From Acinetobacter lwoffii (GTDB lineage: Bacteria; Pseudomonadota; Gammaproteobacteria; Pseudomonadales; Moraxellaceae), in contig NZ_CP118963.1 of assembly GCF_029024105.1 (NCBI RefSeq), positions 1,488,001 through 1,552,000 on the forward strand: a DNA stretch of 64,000 bases, given 5' to 3'. Position 1 is the stretch's first letter. Each line of letters begins with the position of its first letter. Of the stretch, positions 14,545 to 23,197 are shown in pieces. The translations under genes and the position numbers were made by a program. The notes under the pieces are model-generated. The model made no database searches. It had not been told where the DNA came from and saw only the letters and a program-made list of their open reading frames with translations.

Positions 14545-16671
14545 ATGTTAGAGTTTAAAAATCAAATCGTACATGGCGCAATTTTCGATATGGATGGAAC
14601 CATGTTCGATACGGAACGCTTGCGCTTTCAAACCTTGCAGCAAGCTTCACGTGAGCTGATTGGTGTCGAATTTTCTGAAAGTTATTTAATGCAGTGTTTG
14701 GGCCTCAGTGCCCGTAGTGCAGAGCAGCTAGCCAAAGAGCGTTATGGACAGGATGTGCCCTATGCTGAGATTCGCCAGCGTGCCGATGTGCTGGAACTGG
14801 AACATGTACGTCATCACGGTGTTCCCATTAAAAAGGGTTTATTGCAGGTATTGGAACGCTTACGCAAGGCAGGCCTGAAAATGGCGGTGGCGACTTCAAG
14901 TCGCCGTGCAATCGCAGAAGAATATCTGATCAATGCCAATGTCTATAAGTTTTTTGATGTGCTGGTGTGTGGCGATGAGATTAAACAGGGGAAACCTCAT
15001 CCGGAAATTTTTATCAGTGCAGCCGAAAAAATCAATTTAAGCCCGGCCCAGTGCCTGATGTTTGAAGATTCTGAAAACGGTTTGCGTTCTGCCTATGATG
15101 CAGGTGGTATGACGGTACTTTTCAAGGATATCAAAATACCGAACGAGTCCATGCTGGCACAAGCCCAGTATTATTATGAAACGGTCGAAGATTTTTTAAT
15201 GGAACTGAACCAGTTTGTTCCGGTTCTGGACATGCCGGAACTGAATACTGCTTTTCCGCAAACACTCAATCAGCTGACTGTCGGGATTCACGGTTTTGGT
15301 GCAATTGGGGGCGGTTATCTGGCTCAGGTATTATCACACTGGGATGGATACACTCGTCCGCGCAAAATTATTGCTTCGACACGTAATCCGCTGTATCAAT
15401 CTAGCGTCAATGCTTTTGGCACTTACTGTATTCGCTATGGCCAGAATTCTTTTGACCAGCGTATTGAAAATATGAGCGTGATTGATGCGCATGATCTGGA
15501 ACAAATGCAGAACATGTATATTGAATCCAGTCTTGTAGCAGTCTGCGTACCTGAGGAAGCGCTGGTTTCTGAAGCAGAGGTCATTGCACAGGGCTTATAC
15601 GCACGTTATCTGGCTTATGAGCAGCAGGATCAGCCACTGACAGTTTTAATTATCCTGAATAAAATCGGCGCTAAACAACGGGTAATGCAGCAGATTCTGA
15701 ATAGTCTGCGAATGATTACTGATGGACAGACAGCCCAGAAAATTATGGATCAACATTATTTCTGTGACACCGTGGTCAACCGTATGGTGTCCAAGCTGTC
15801 GGACCAGAAACTGTACCGTCAGCTGCGTATCAAATACAACATGTTCAAGCAATATCAACTGGATGAGGATCTGTCCGTAGTTGATCTGGATGATGCTACG
15901 GCACTGAATGCAGAACAGGAACATCAGGCTGGGCTATATATTGAAGACCTGCGCCGTAATTTCCAGCCGAGTCATATTCTGCAGTCTATGGATCTGATTC
16001 TGTTTAATGCTGAAACAGATATGCCGATTTATGTAGAAAATAACAGTCCGTTACTGGCGAAAATGCGGCAGATGATTCTGGTGGATGATATTGCCAATAT
16101 CCAGCTGATTAAAAACCGCTTATGGAATGGCGTGCATGCGATGATGGCGTGGTATGCCAGTCTGCGTGGACATCAGACTATTGGTGTTGCCATGTCTGAT
16201 CATACAGTCAGAAAATTTATGCACCAAGCCTTAGCTCAGGTGAAGCATGGTCTCTGCTACCAGATTCCAAAACATGCCTCAGACCTGGAACGTCTGGCTC
16301 AAAGCTTTAGTGAATCCTGTGCCAATGCTTATCAGGATCCATGCGCGCGTGTAGGTCGTGAACCCCTAAGAAAACTTGAGTATAATGAGCGTGTTATGGG
16401 GTCATTGGCCACCTTGCTTAAATATAGCTTAGCTTATGATGTTATATTAAAAGGAGCGGTGCTCGGTTATGTCTATGCTCTCGAGCAGGGTGAATGCGGG
16501 CAGCAGGAACTTTTGATGCATTTGCAGATTCAGTTGAGACATATGGCATTGGAGCCACAGCTCTATGAGGCGCTATATGATGAAATGTCACAATTCATCA
16601 ATCAGATTATTGCTGGAAAATTGTCCTTGCAGAAATTCATGCAACTGGATTTACAGCGGGCATTAAGCTAA
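14545..16671 (+). CDS. mtlD: Bifunctional mannitol-1-phosphate dehydrogenase/phosphatase
   Basis: 708-residue fusion that reduces fructose 6-phosphate to mannitol 1-phosphate and dephosphorylates it to mannitol, a compatible solute made by Acinetobacter under salt stress. Residues 1-225 are a HAD-family phosphatase (nucleophile motif FDMDGTMFDT, then VATSSRR and MFEDSENGLRSA). From about 245 a dehydrogenase domain starts with a dinucleotide-binding loop (VGIHGFGAIGGGYL) and carries the long-chain mannitol dehydrogenase region (NRMVSKLSDQ). This domain order and length match the bifunctional MtlD described in Acinetobacter baylyi. ATG 14545 has AAGGGGAG upstream. It lies alone between nitrogen operons; its functional partner in this window is the betaine cluster at 43.7-49.8 kb. 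Confidence 0.9.
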   Translation: MLEFKNQIVHGAIFDMDGTMFDTERLRFQTLQQASRELIGVEFSESYLMQCLGLSARSAEQLAKERYGQDVPYAEIRQRADVLELEHVRHHGVPIKKGLLQVLERLRKAGLKMAVATSSRRAIAEEYLINANVYKFFDVLVCGDEIKQGKPHPEIFISAAEKINLSPAQCLMFEDSENGLRSAYDAGGMTVLFKDIKIPNESMLAQAQYYYETVEDFLMELNQFVPVLDMPELNTAFPQTLNQLTVGIHGFGAIGGGYLAQVLSHWDGYTRPRKIIASTRNPLYQSSVNAFGTYCIRYGQNSFDQRIENMSVIDAHDLEQMQNMYIESSLVAVCVPEEALVSEAEVIAQGLYARYLAYEQQDQPLTVLIILNKIGAKQRVMQQILNSLRMITDGQTAQKIMDQHYFCDTVVNRMVSKLSDQKLYRQLRIKYNMFKQYQLDEDLSVVDLDDATALNAEQEHQAGLYIEDLRRNFQPSHILQSMDLILFNAETDMPIYVENNSPLLAKMRQMILVDDIANIQLIKNRLWNGVHAMMAWYASLRGHQTIGVAMSDHTVRKFMHQALAQVKHGLCYQIPKHASDLERLAQSFSESCANAYQDPCARVGREPLRKLEYNERVMGSLATLLKYSLAYDVILKGAVLGYVYALEQGECGQQELLMHLQIQLRHMALEPQLYEALYDEMSQFINQIIAGKLSLQKFMQLDLQRALS

Positions 16672-16685
16672 ATAAAACATTAAAT

Positions 16686-16718
16686 AAAAAAGACCCGGAA
16701 TTTCCCCGGGTCTTTTTT
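16686..16718. terminator. Bidirectional terminator, mtlD / nasS
   Basis: Thirteen-bp perfect stem AAAAAAGACCCGG / CCGGGTCTTTTTT with a 7-nt loop between two convergent genes. Confidence 0.92.
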
Positions 16719-16736
16719 ATGGGAATATACAAAGTA

Positions 16737-17741
16737 TTAAACAGTGCTAGATTCTTGTTGATAAATACAGGATTGTGCAATCTGTAGCTGATCATCCACT
16801 GACAGATCAAGATTTTCCCATTTCTGCATCTGCTGCAGGAGCCAGATAAAATCATCGACTTTCGGTTGGGCGATTTCCCCAACAAAATTCCGGATAATAT
16901 TCTTGATCTTGTAAAAGTCATAGACATGCCGCTGGGCGGAACATTCAAACTGAATAATCTGATAATCCACCAGCATGTTCCACACGTCTGATAAATCATT
17001 GCGCTGCTTTAAATCATTCTGCGCTTTTTGTACTGCCTTGACCACTGCCTCTACGGTAAATGGATGCTGTTCTGCCCATTCCTGGGTCATGGCCAAGACT
17101 TTATCGGCAACTTTTGGAATCACATTCTGGCTGGCGGCGACGATAAAGCTATAGCCTTCAAGTTTGGCCTGAATATTCCAGGGTTCTCCCACGCAAAAAC
17201 CATCAAATACCTGTTCTGCGATTCCTTTTACCATGGAAGGCGGTGGAGACGTCATCAGCTGGATATTCTTGGCCAGTTGTGGATCAGTCAGCGCCAGCCA
17301 TTCTTTTAAACAGTAATGGTGAATCGAATATTTATACACATAGGCCAGATTGATGGGATGATTCTGTTGTAAAGCCTGTACAAGTTTTTTTGAGGTACTT
17401 TCTTCATCATCCCCTGGCTGGATGCCGAGTTCATAACACAGATCTTGCCGTAGGCTAATAAAAGCCTGATTCACGCTCAGTACTAGAGGGGTTTGCAAAG
17501 CCACCTGTAACTGGTCTGTGCCCAAGGCAGCAGCGGGCAACATGGCGGACAGACAATGTGCAGCATCCAGAAAGCCATAGGCCAGACGGTCACGCAGACT
17601 TGACCAGGAGGCTTCACGGATTAAATTGATGGTTAATCCTTGCTCGGCAAAATAACCCTGTTTTTCGGCCCAGAGAATGGCAACACAATCAAGTAAAGGA
17701 ATATAGCCAATATTGAGTTCAGTTTTTTCTAATGTGGACAT
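16737..17741 (-). CDS. nasS: Nitrate-sensing protein NasS (cytoplasmic NrtA-like)
   Basis: 334-residue NrtA/SsuA-fold binding protein without a signal peptide, so it stays in the cytoplasm. In NasS/NasT systems it holds the antiterminator NasT inactive until nitrate or nitrite binds. Start ATG 17741 (MSTLEKTELNIGYIPLLDCV) has AGGAAAAG upstream; the longer frame to 17807 overlaps nasT. Characteristic stretches are IGYIPLLDCVAILWAEKQGYF, EASWSSLRDRLAYGFLDAAH and DGFCVGEPWN. It follows nasT by 10 bp in one transcription unit, divergent from nirB. Confidence 0.9.
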   Translation of the reverse strand: MSTLEKTELNIGYIPLLDCVAILWAEKQGYFAEQGLTINLIREASWSSLRDRLAYGFLDAAHCLSAMLPAAALGTDQLQVALQTPLVLSVNQAFISLRQDLCYELGIQPGDDEESTSKKLVQALQQNHPINLAYVYKYSIHHYCLKEWLALTDPQLAKNIQLMTSPPPSMVKGIAEQVFDGFCVGEPWNIQAKLEGYSFIVAASQNVIPKVADKVLAMTQEWAEQHPFTVEAVVKAVQKAQNDLKQRNDLSDVWNMLVDYQIIQFECSAQRHVYDFYKIKNIIRNFVGEIAQPKVDDFIWLLQQMQKWENLDLSVDDQLQIAQSCIYQQESSTV

Positions 17742-17751
17742 ATGCTTTTCC

Positions 17752-18330
17752 TTATTGGCCCAGTAACAGCTTCTGTGCATCCAGTAAGCGTCTGGCCATT
17801 TCACCAATGGTAATCCGGTGACTCATGGCATTTTTACGCAATAAAGCAAAAGCTTGTTCTTCCGTTAAGGCATGTAGCTGGATGAGCAGGGCTTTGGCTT
17901 TATCGATATCTTTACGGTCAATCAGCTTGTCCTGGGTTTCTTTTAAATCATTCAGCAGCTTTTTATGCTTGCGAAACTGTTCAATTGAAATTTCCAGAAT
18001 GCTTTCTAATTTGGTGGGATCAATACCATCGACAATATAGGCCGTGATTCCGGCATCAATCGCACTTTTGATGGTGTCTTTGTTGGAGTTCTGGGTAAAC
18101 AGCACGGTCGGAAGTTCATATTGGCTGACACAGCTTTCAATAATATCCCGATGCGGATGATCCATATTCAGCAGGATCACATCTGCATGAATACCCTTAA
18201 CATGTACCATATTCAGGTCATTCAGGATTAAACAGGCCACCACCTGAAAATCATGTGAAAGTAAGGATTCTTGGATGAATTGGGCGCGCTCCAGATCATC
18301 ATCAATAAGAGCAATTCGTAATTTGGACAT
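17752..18330 (-). CDS. nasT: ANTAR-domain antiterminator NasT
   Basis: 192-residue RNA-binding response-regulator-like protein. Residues 1-120 form a receiver domain (ALIDDD acidic pocket). At the usual phospho-Asp position the sequence reads VILLNMDHP, with Asn55, so phosphorylation is unlikely; control should come from NasS. The C-terminal ANTAR domain (about 130-190, DIDKAKALLIQLHALTEEQA to MARRLLDAQ) binds paired hexaloop hairpins in nascent leaders and blocks termination. Matching hexaloops are present in the nirB, nitrate-transporter and nirC leaders of this window. A sigma-54 promoter lies 46 bp upstream. Confidence 0.92.
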   Translation of the reverse strand: MSKLRIALIDDDLERAQFIQESLLSHDFQVVACLILNDLNMVHVKGIHADVILLNMDHPHRDIIESCVSQYELPTVLFTQNSNKDTIKSAIDAGITAYIVDGIDPTKLESILEISIEQFRKHKKLLNDLKETQDKLIDRKDIDKAKALLIQLHALTEEQAFALLRKNAMSHRITIGEMARRLLDAQKLLLGQ

Positions 18331-18375
18331 GGAATATTTTCAAGTAAGGCCTAAGGAATATTCAAGCAGGAATAA

Positions 18376-18391
18376 AGCAAAAAACATGCCA
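18376..18391 (-). promoter_or_regulatory. Sigma-54 promoter of nasTS
   Basis: Minus-strand TGGCATGTTTTTTGCT gives GG, ten bases, GC, 46 bp before the nasT start. A GGTGCA half-site (18399-18404) lies just upstream and a palindromic GTGCAC near 18432; either could be part of an NtrC-type enhancer, but no full consensus is present. Confidence 0.72.
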
Positions 18392-18526
18392 TTAAATTGG
18401 TGCATAAAATTCTATTTTTCTGTTCAATTTAGTGCACAGCTTTAGGGATTCCAGCTGATAGCTCATCAAAATGAAGCATTTAGGTACATCATCTGCCTGA
18501 AATAAGGCGTTTTCTTATTGGAAAAG

Positions 18527-18544
18527 TTGGCACGATTTCTGCAT
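18527..18544 (+). promoter_or_regulatory. Sigma-54 promoter of nirB
   Basis: TTGGCACGATTTCTGCA has GG at 18529-18530, ten bases, GC at 18541-18542. It is close to the ideal -24/-12 consensus. The expected start near 18554 gives a leader of about 280 nt before nirB. Confidence 0.82.
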
Positions 18545-18579
18545 TTATTAAATCGTCAAAGATGACTTTCAATACTAAC

Positions 18580-18632
18580 AACGGCCAACGATGTCCGTTC
18601 TGATCGTAATTGCACTTTCAAGGAGTGTGATT
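18580..18632 (+). promoter_or_regulatory. NasT (ANTAR) target hairpins in the nirB leader
   Basis: P1 is a stem of AACGGCC with GUCCGUU (one C-U mismatch) closing the hexaloop AACGAU at 18587-18592, with A at loop position 1 and G at position 4, the ANTAR signature. A second hairpin at 18608-18632 has a 9-bp stem (AAUUGCACU / AGUGUGAUU) with a 7-nt loop, not an ideal hexaloop. The sequence TCCGTTCTGATCGT across and after P1 recurs in the nitrate-transporter leader. Confidence 0.65.
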
Positions 18633-18759
18633 GGTATTTCGTTCAGCACAGGATAAATGACATGGTCAGTTGTTCAGCAATACAAAACGCACAAGCGTTT
18701 CAACCCTTCCTCCAGCATTACAAAGCGCTGGGTTGCGGTATTTACAACATATTCAATCA

Positions 18760-18798
18760 GCAGACATATCAATGCCTAGACGTGATATGCGGCTTTTT
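18760..18798 (+). terminator. Attenuator-like terminator in the nirB leader
   Basis: A 7-bp stem CATATCA / TGATATG, extended by further GC pairs with a mismatch and a bulge, is followed by TTTTT at 18794-18798, 35 bp before nirB. Its position after the ANTAR hairpin fits an antitermination-controlled leader; stem strength is moderate. Confidence 0.5.
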
Positions 18799-18833
18799 AT
18801 CATCTTTAAAAAAACAATAGTTGGAGTGCAGAT

Positions 18834-21380
18834 ATGAAAATTCTCATGATTGGGCATGGCATGGTGGGGCATAAATTCATCGAATCTGTACTGGAACAGG
18901 CCGGTGATGACATTGAGCTGACCATTTTGGCAGAAGAGCCACATTTAGCTTATGACCGGGTACATTTGACCGAATATTTCAGCGGCAAGTCGGTCAAGGA
19001 TCTGAGTCTGTGTCGTAGTGATTTTGCCGATGCTTATGGCATTGATTTGCGACTTAATACTAAAGCGGTTGAAATTGATCAGCTCCATAAAACCGTCACC
19101 ACCAGCCAGGGTGATGTGCTGAGTTTTGACAAGTTGATTCTCGCTACCGGTTCTTATGCCTTTGTGCCACCAATCCCGGGCAATGACCGTCAGAATTGCT
19201 TTGTTTATCGTACCATTGAAGATCTGGATGCCATTCGTGCAGCCAGTCTGAATGCCAAAACTGGCGTAGTGATTGGCGGCGGCTTGCTAGGGCTGGAAGC
19301 AGCGAAAGCCCTGCGAGATCTGAATCTGGAAACTCATGTCGTAGAATTTGCTCCGCGTCTGATGGCGGTGCAGATTGATGATCTGGGCGGCCGGGTACTG
19401 CGCTCTAAAATTGAAGACCTTGGTGTCAAGGTACATACTCAAAAGGCCACGTCAAGTATTGAAGATGGTGACAGCACTCAGCATGTAATGAAGTTCGGAG
19501 ATGGTTCGGTGCTTGAAACCGATATCATCCTGTTCTCGGCCGGCATTCGTCCGCGTGATGAACTGGCGCGCCAAAGTGGTTTACTGATTGGTGAGCGTGG
19601 CGGCATCATCATTAATGATTATTGCCAGACCTCACATCCGGACATTTATGCCATTGGTGAATGTGCACTTTGGGACAATAAAATTTATGGTCTGGTTGCA
19701 CCAGGCTATGACATGGCGCGGATCGCGGCAAAACATGTCCTAGGCCAAGAAAGTCATGCATTCGCTGGTGCAGACATGAGCACCAAACTCAAACTGATGG
19801 GGGTGGATGTCGCCTCTATTGGTGATGCACATGCTATGTCCCCAGGGGCCTTGAGCTATTTCTATGCTGATGAAGCGGCGCAGGTTTATAAAAAAATCGT
19901 GGTGTCAGCAGACAAGACCAAGCTGCTGGGCGCGGTGCTGGTGGGCTGTGCCAAAGAATATAGTGATCTCCTGCAAATGATGCTAAATGGTCTGGCTGTA
20001 CCGGAGCAACCGGAAAGCCTGATCATGCCGGGCTTTGATCAGTCAACCTCCAAATCAGGTGGCAGTGGCATCGATTTATTGCCTGACAGTGCGACCATCT
20101 GTTCCTGTAATAACGTTTCCAAAGCTGATATCTGTTCAGCCATTGATGGCGGTGCGACTTCATTGGGTGCATTGAAAAAATGCACGCAGGCTGCAACAGC
20201 GTGCGGTGGCTGTGCGCCACTGGTAACGCAGGTTCTCAAATCTGAATTACAGCGTCAGGGTGTCACGGTGAACAATCACCTGTGTGAACACTTTGCCTAT
20301 TCACGTCAGGAACTGTATCACCTGGTTCGTGTGCATGAGATCAAGACATTCTCTGACCTGATTCAGCAACATGGGCACGGCATGGGCTGTGATATCTGTA
20401 AACCGACTGTAGCCAATATTCTGGCATCCTGCTGGAATGATTTTGTTCTGAAACCAAGTCATGCCGGTTTGCAGGATAGTAACGACTACTACCTCGGCAA
20501 TATCCAGAAAGATGGTTCCTATTCGATTGTGCCACGTGTGGCAGGCGGCGAGATTACCCCGGATGGTCTGATTACCATCGGTCAGATCGCCAAAGATTAT
20601 GGTCTATATACCAAAATCACGGGCGGACAACGAATTGACATGTTTGGTGCGCAGGTACATCAACTGCCTGAAATCTGGGAAAAACTGATCAATGCCGGTT
20701 TCGAGTCCGGACATGCTTACGGCAAATCCTTACGTACGGTGAAATCTTGTGTGGGTAGTACCTGGTGCCGTTTTGGAGTCGATGATTCTGTCGGCTTGGC
20801 GATTTTCCTGGAAAATCGTTATAAAGGCCTGCGTTCACCCCATAAAACCAAAATGGCAGTATCCGGCTGTACCCGTGAATGTGCAGAAGCACAGAGCAAG
20901 GATGTCGGTGTCATTGCCACGGAAAAAGGCTGGAATCTATATGTATGCGGAAATGGCGGCATGAAACCGCGCCATGCTGAACTGCTCGCCTCGGATCTGG
21001 ATACTCCCACACTCATCAAATATATCGACCGCTTCTTTATGTTCTATATCCAGACAGCAGACCGTCTGCAGCGCACCAGTGTGTGGCGTGACAATATGGA
21101 AGGTGGGCTGGACTATCTGAAAGATGTCATTGTGCATGATTCGCTCGGCATTGCCGCTGAACTGGAAAGCCGTATGCAGCATGTGATTGGCACTTATCAG
21201 GATGAATGGCGCACTGCGATTGAAGATCCTGAAGTGCGCAAACGCTTTAAGACTTTTATTAATGCCAAAGTAGCCGAGCAGAATGACCCGCATATTCAGT
21301 TTGCGCCTGTACGTGGCCAGATTCGTCCAAAGACAGAAGCTGAACGTGATTTAAACCGTATTCCAGTGGTTGAAGCCTAA
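18834..21380 (+). CDS. nirB: Assimilatory nitrite reductase, large subunit
   Basis: 848-residue NAD(P)H-dependent siroheme enzyme that reduces nitrite to ammonia in the cytoplasm. In order: FAD/NAD-binding pyridine-nucleotide reductase region (IGHGMVGHKF at the start, VIGGGLLGLEAAKAL near 145), BFD-like [2Fe-2S] domain (ICSCNNVSKADICSAI ... ACGGCAP), then the siroheme/[4Fe-4S] domain with the Cys pairs CVGSTWC and CTRECAEA. Length fits the family. ATG 18834 has TTGGAG upstream. First gene of the nirB, NirD-fusion, nitrate reductase, mobA series; expressed from a sigma-54 promoter with an ANTAR-type leader. Confidence 0.95.
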   Translation: MKILMIGHGMVGHKFIESVLEQAGDDIELTILAEEPHLAYDRVHLTEYFSGKSVKDLSLCRSDFADAYGIDLRLNTKAVEIDQLHKTVTTSQGDVLSFDKLILATGSYAFVPPIPGNDRQNCFVYRTIEDLDAIRAASLNAKTGVVIGGGLLGLEAAKALRDLNLETHVVEFAPRLMAVQIDDLGGRVLRSKIEDLGVKVHTQKATSSIEDGDSTQHVMKFGDGSVLETDIILFSAGIRPRDELARQSGLLIGERGGIIINDYCQTSHPDIYAIGECALWDNKIYGLVAPGYDMARIAAKHVLGQESHAFAGADMSTKLKLMGVDVASIGDAHAMSPGALSYFYADEAAQVYKKIVVSADKTKLLGAVLVGCAKEYSDLLQMMLNGLAVPEQPESLIMPGFDQSTSKSGGSGIDLLPDSATICSCNNVSKADICSAIDGGATSLGALKKCTQAATACGGCAPLVTQVLKSELQRQGVTVNNHLCEHFAYSRQELYHLVRVHEIKTFSDLIQQHGHGMGCDICKPTVANILASCWNDFVLKPSHAGLQDSNDYYLGNIQKDGSYSIVPRVAGGEITPDGLITIGQIAKDYGLYTKITGGQRIDMFGAQVHQLPEIWEKLINAGFESGHAYGKSLRTVKSCVGSTWCRFGVDDSVGLAIFLENRYKGLRSPHKTKMAVSGCTRECAEAQSKDVGVIATEKGWNLYVCGNGGMKPRHAELLASDLDTPTLIKYIDRFFMFYIQTADRLQRTSVWRDNMEGGLDYLKDVIVHDSLGIAAELESRMQHVIGTYQDEWRTAIEDPEVRKRFKTFINAKVAEQNDPHIQFAPVRGQIRPKTEAERDLNRIPVVEA

Positions 21381-21404
21381 ATACCACAGTCAGGGAGAAT
21401 GAAA

Positions 21405-23015
21405 ATGACAATTTTAAAAGACATGAACGAACTGAACTGGTACGAAGTCTGCAATCTGGATGAGATCACTCCGAATACCGGTGTGGCAGCCCTGATTGAA
21501 GATCAGCAGATTGCAATTTTTCGCGTGGGTCAGGAACAGCGGGTTTATGCACTCAGCAATCAGGATCCGTTTAGTCTGGCCAATGTCATGGCACGTGGCA
21601 TTCTGGGTGATCTGCAAGGTGAGCGTGTAGTCGCATCCCCAATTTACAAGCAGCATTTCAGTCTGGTGACCGGTCGTTGTCTGGAAGAACAAGAGCAGAA
21701 ATTACTGGTATTTCCAACCCGAATTGAAAATGGCAAAGTTCTGGTGAGTCCGACTCCACAAAAAACTTATATTTCCAGTAATGGTCAAAACACAGAGCGC
21801 TTAAAACTGGTACTGATCGGGAATGGACTGGCGGGTATGCGTTGTCTGGAAGACTTGCTGGATATGGCGCCAGATCGTTATGACATTACCGTGATTGGGG
21901 AAGAGCCATGGGGCAATTACAACCGGATCATGTTGTCACCGGTATTGTCTGGTGAGAAAAGCTTTGCCGAAATTATGCTGCATTCAGCCGACTGGTATGC
22001 TGAAAAAGGCATTCGATTCATTGCTGGGGATGCAGCCATCGCTATCGACCGTTCGCGTAAACAGGTCCACACCCAAAAAGGCGAAGTCGTTGCTTATGAT
22101 CGTCTGATTCTCGCCACTGGTTCCAAACCCTTCATGCCACCTATTCCGGGTGCTGAACTTGAAGGCGTGATTAGCTTCCGGGATATTCAGGATGTTAACC
22201 GCATGCTGGATTACTGCAAAACCAGGCAAAACGCCGTCGTGATTGGAGGTGGGTTGCTGGGTCTAGAAGCAGCTTATGGACTGAAGCAGCAGGGGATGAA
22301 TGTGACTGTGCTGCACCTGATGGATCGTATTATGGATCGTCAGCTGGATATGAAAGCCAGTCAAATGCTGAAAAAATCAATTGAAGATAAAGGTATCCGG
22401 ATCATCACCGAAGCCAACACCGAAGAGCTGCTCGGTATGGATGGTCACGTGACTCAACTGCGGCTAAAAGACGGGACAATGCTGGATGCCGATTTGGTGG
22501 TCTTTGCTGTCGGGATTCGACCCAATAAAACCCTGGCTGAACAGGCTGGCTTACGCTGCAATCGCGGAGTACTGGTGAATGACACTATGCAGACCTATGA
22601 CCCGAGTATTTATGCGGTAGGTGAATGTATTGAGCATCGTGGCCAAACCTTTGGACTGGTTGAGCCATTATGGGGACAGGCCTTTATCTGTGCGACGCAT
22701 CTGGCTGAACATGGCCGACTGACCTTTAAGGCACCGACTGTTCCGACCCAACTCAAGGTTAGCGGATGTGATGTCTTTTCGGCCGGAAATTTTGAACCTC
22801 AGGATGATTTTGAAGATATCGTGCTGAATGATGAGAAGCGTCAGATTTATAAACGGATCATCATTCAACAGGACAAGGTCATTGGTGCTGTGCTATTTGG
22901 CGATACCGAAGATGGGGCTTGGTATGCAGAACTGATTGCAGACCAGACACCAATTAGTAATATCCGCAGCAAACTGCTTTTTGGTCGGGATTTTGCATTA
23001 AAAAAGGCAGGGTAA
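21405..23015 (+). CDS. NirD-like domain fused to a FAD/NAD(P)H reductase
   Basis: 536-residue fusion. Residues 1-115 form a NirD-type Rieske-fold domain (LNWYEVCNLDEI, VVASPIYKQHFSLVTGRCLE) without the Cys-His pairs that bind a Rieske cluster, as in NirD. Residues 125-530 form a pyridine nucleotide-disulfide oxidoreductase (LVLIGNGLAGMRCLEDLL, VVIGGGLLGLEAAYGL) like the first half of NirB or the Klebsiella NasB reductase. It may both complete nitrite reductase as small subunit and pass electrons from NAD(P)H to the downstream nitrate reductase; the dual role is inference. ATG 21405 is preferred over 21399 because GGGAG (21393-21397) then has a 7-nt spacer. Confidence 0.85.
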   Translation: MTILKDMNELNWYEVCNLDEITPNTGVAALIEDQQIAIFRVGQEQRVYALSNQDPFSLANVMARGILGDLQGERVVASPIYKQHFSLVTGRCLEEQEQKLLVFPTRIENGKVLVSPTPQKTYISSNGQNTERLKLVLIGNGLAGMRCLEDLLDMAPDRYDITVIGEEPWGNYNRIMLSPVLSGEKSFAEIMLHSADWYAEKGIRFIAGDAAIAIDRSRKQVHTQKGEVVAYDRLILATGSKPFMPPIPGAELEGVISFRDIQDVNRMLDYCKTRQNAVVIGGGLLGLEAAYGLKQQGMNVTVLHLMDRIMDRQLDMKASQMLKKSIEDKGIRIITEANTEELLGMDGHVTQLRLKDGTMLDADLVVFAVGIRPNKTLAEQAGLRCNRGVLVNDTMQTYDPSIYAVGECIEHRGQTFGLVEPLWGQAFICATHLAEHGRLTFKAPTVPTQLKVSGCDVFSAGNFEPQDDFEDIVLNDEKRQIYKRIIIQQDKVIGAVLFGDTEDGAWYAELIADQTPISNIRSKLLFGRDFALKKAG

Positions 23016-23024
23016 TCGGATAAA

Positions 23025-23090
23025 CCTCCTCCAAACCCTCTTTGAAAAAGAGGGGAACCTCCCTCCTTTGCTAAAGGAGGGTTGGGGAGG
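23025..23090. repeat. Twin-hairpin intergenic repeat-like element
   Basis: Two perfect hairpins lie side by side: CCCTCTTT / AAAGAGGG (23036-23054, 3-nt loop) and CCCTCCTTT / AAAGGAGGG (23061-23081, 3-nt loop), enclosed by an outer CCTCC / GGAGG pair. No T run, so it is not a normal terminator. It resembles REP-type palindromic units; only one copy occurs in this window. Confidence 0.6.
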
Positions 23091-23197
23091 ATTAAAACTT
23101 TTGAGATATAGAAAATATTTAAATCAAACCTGTAAAAACTAGATATCAGAGATTTGGTGAAACACGTGAATTTGGATGATTAAGGAGCACAGCAGCA

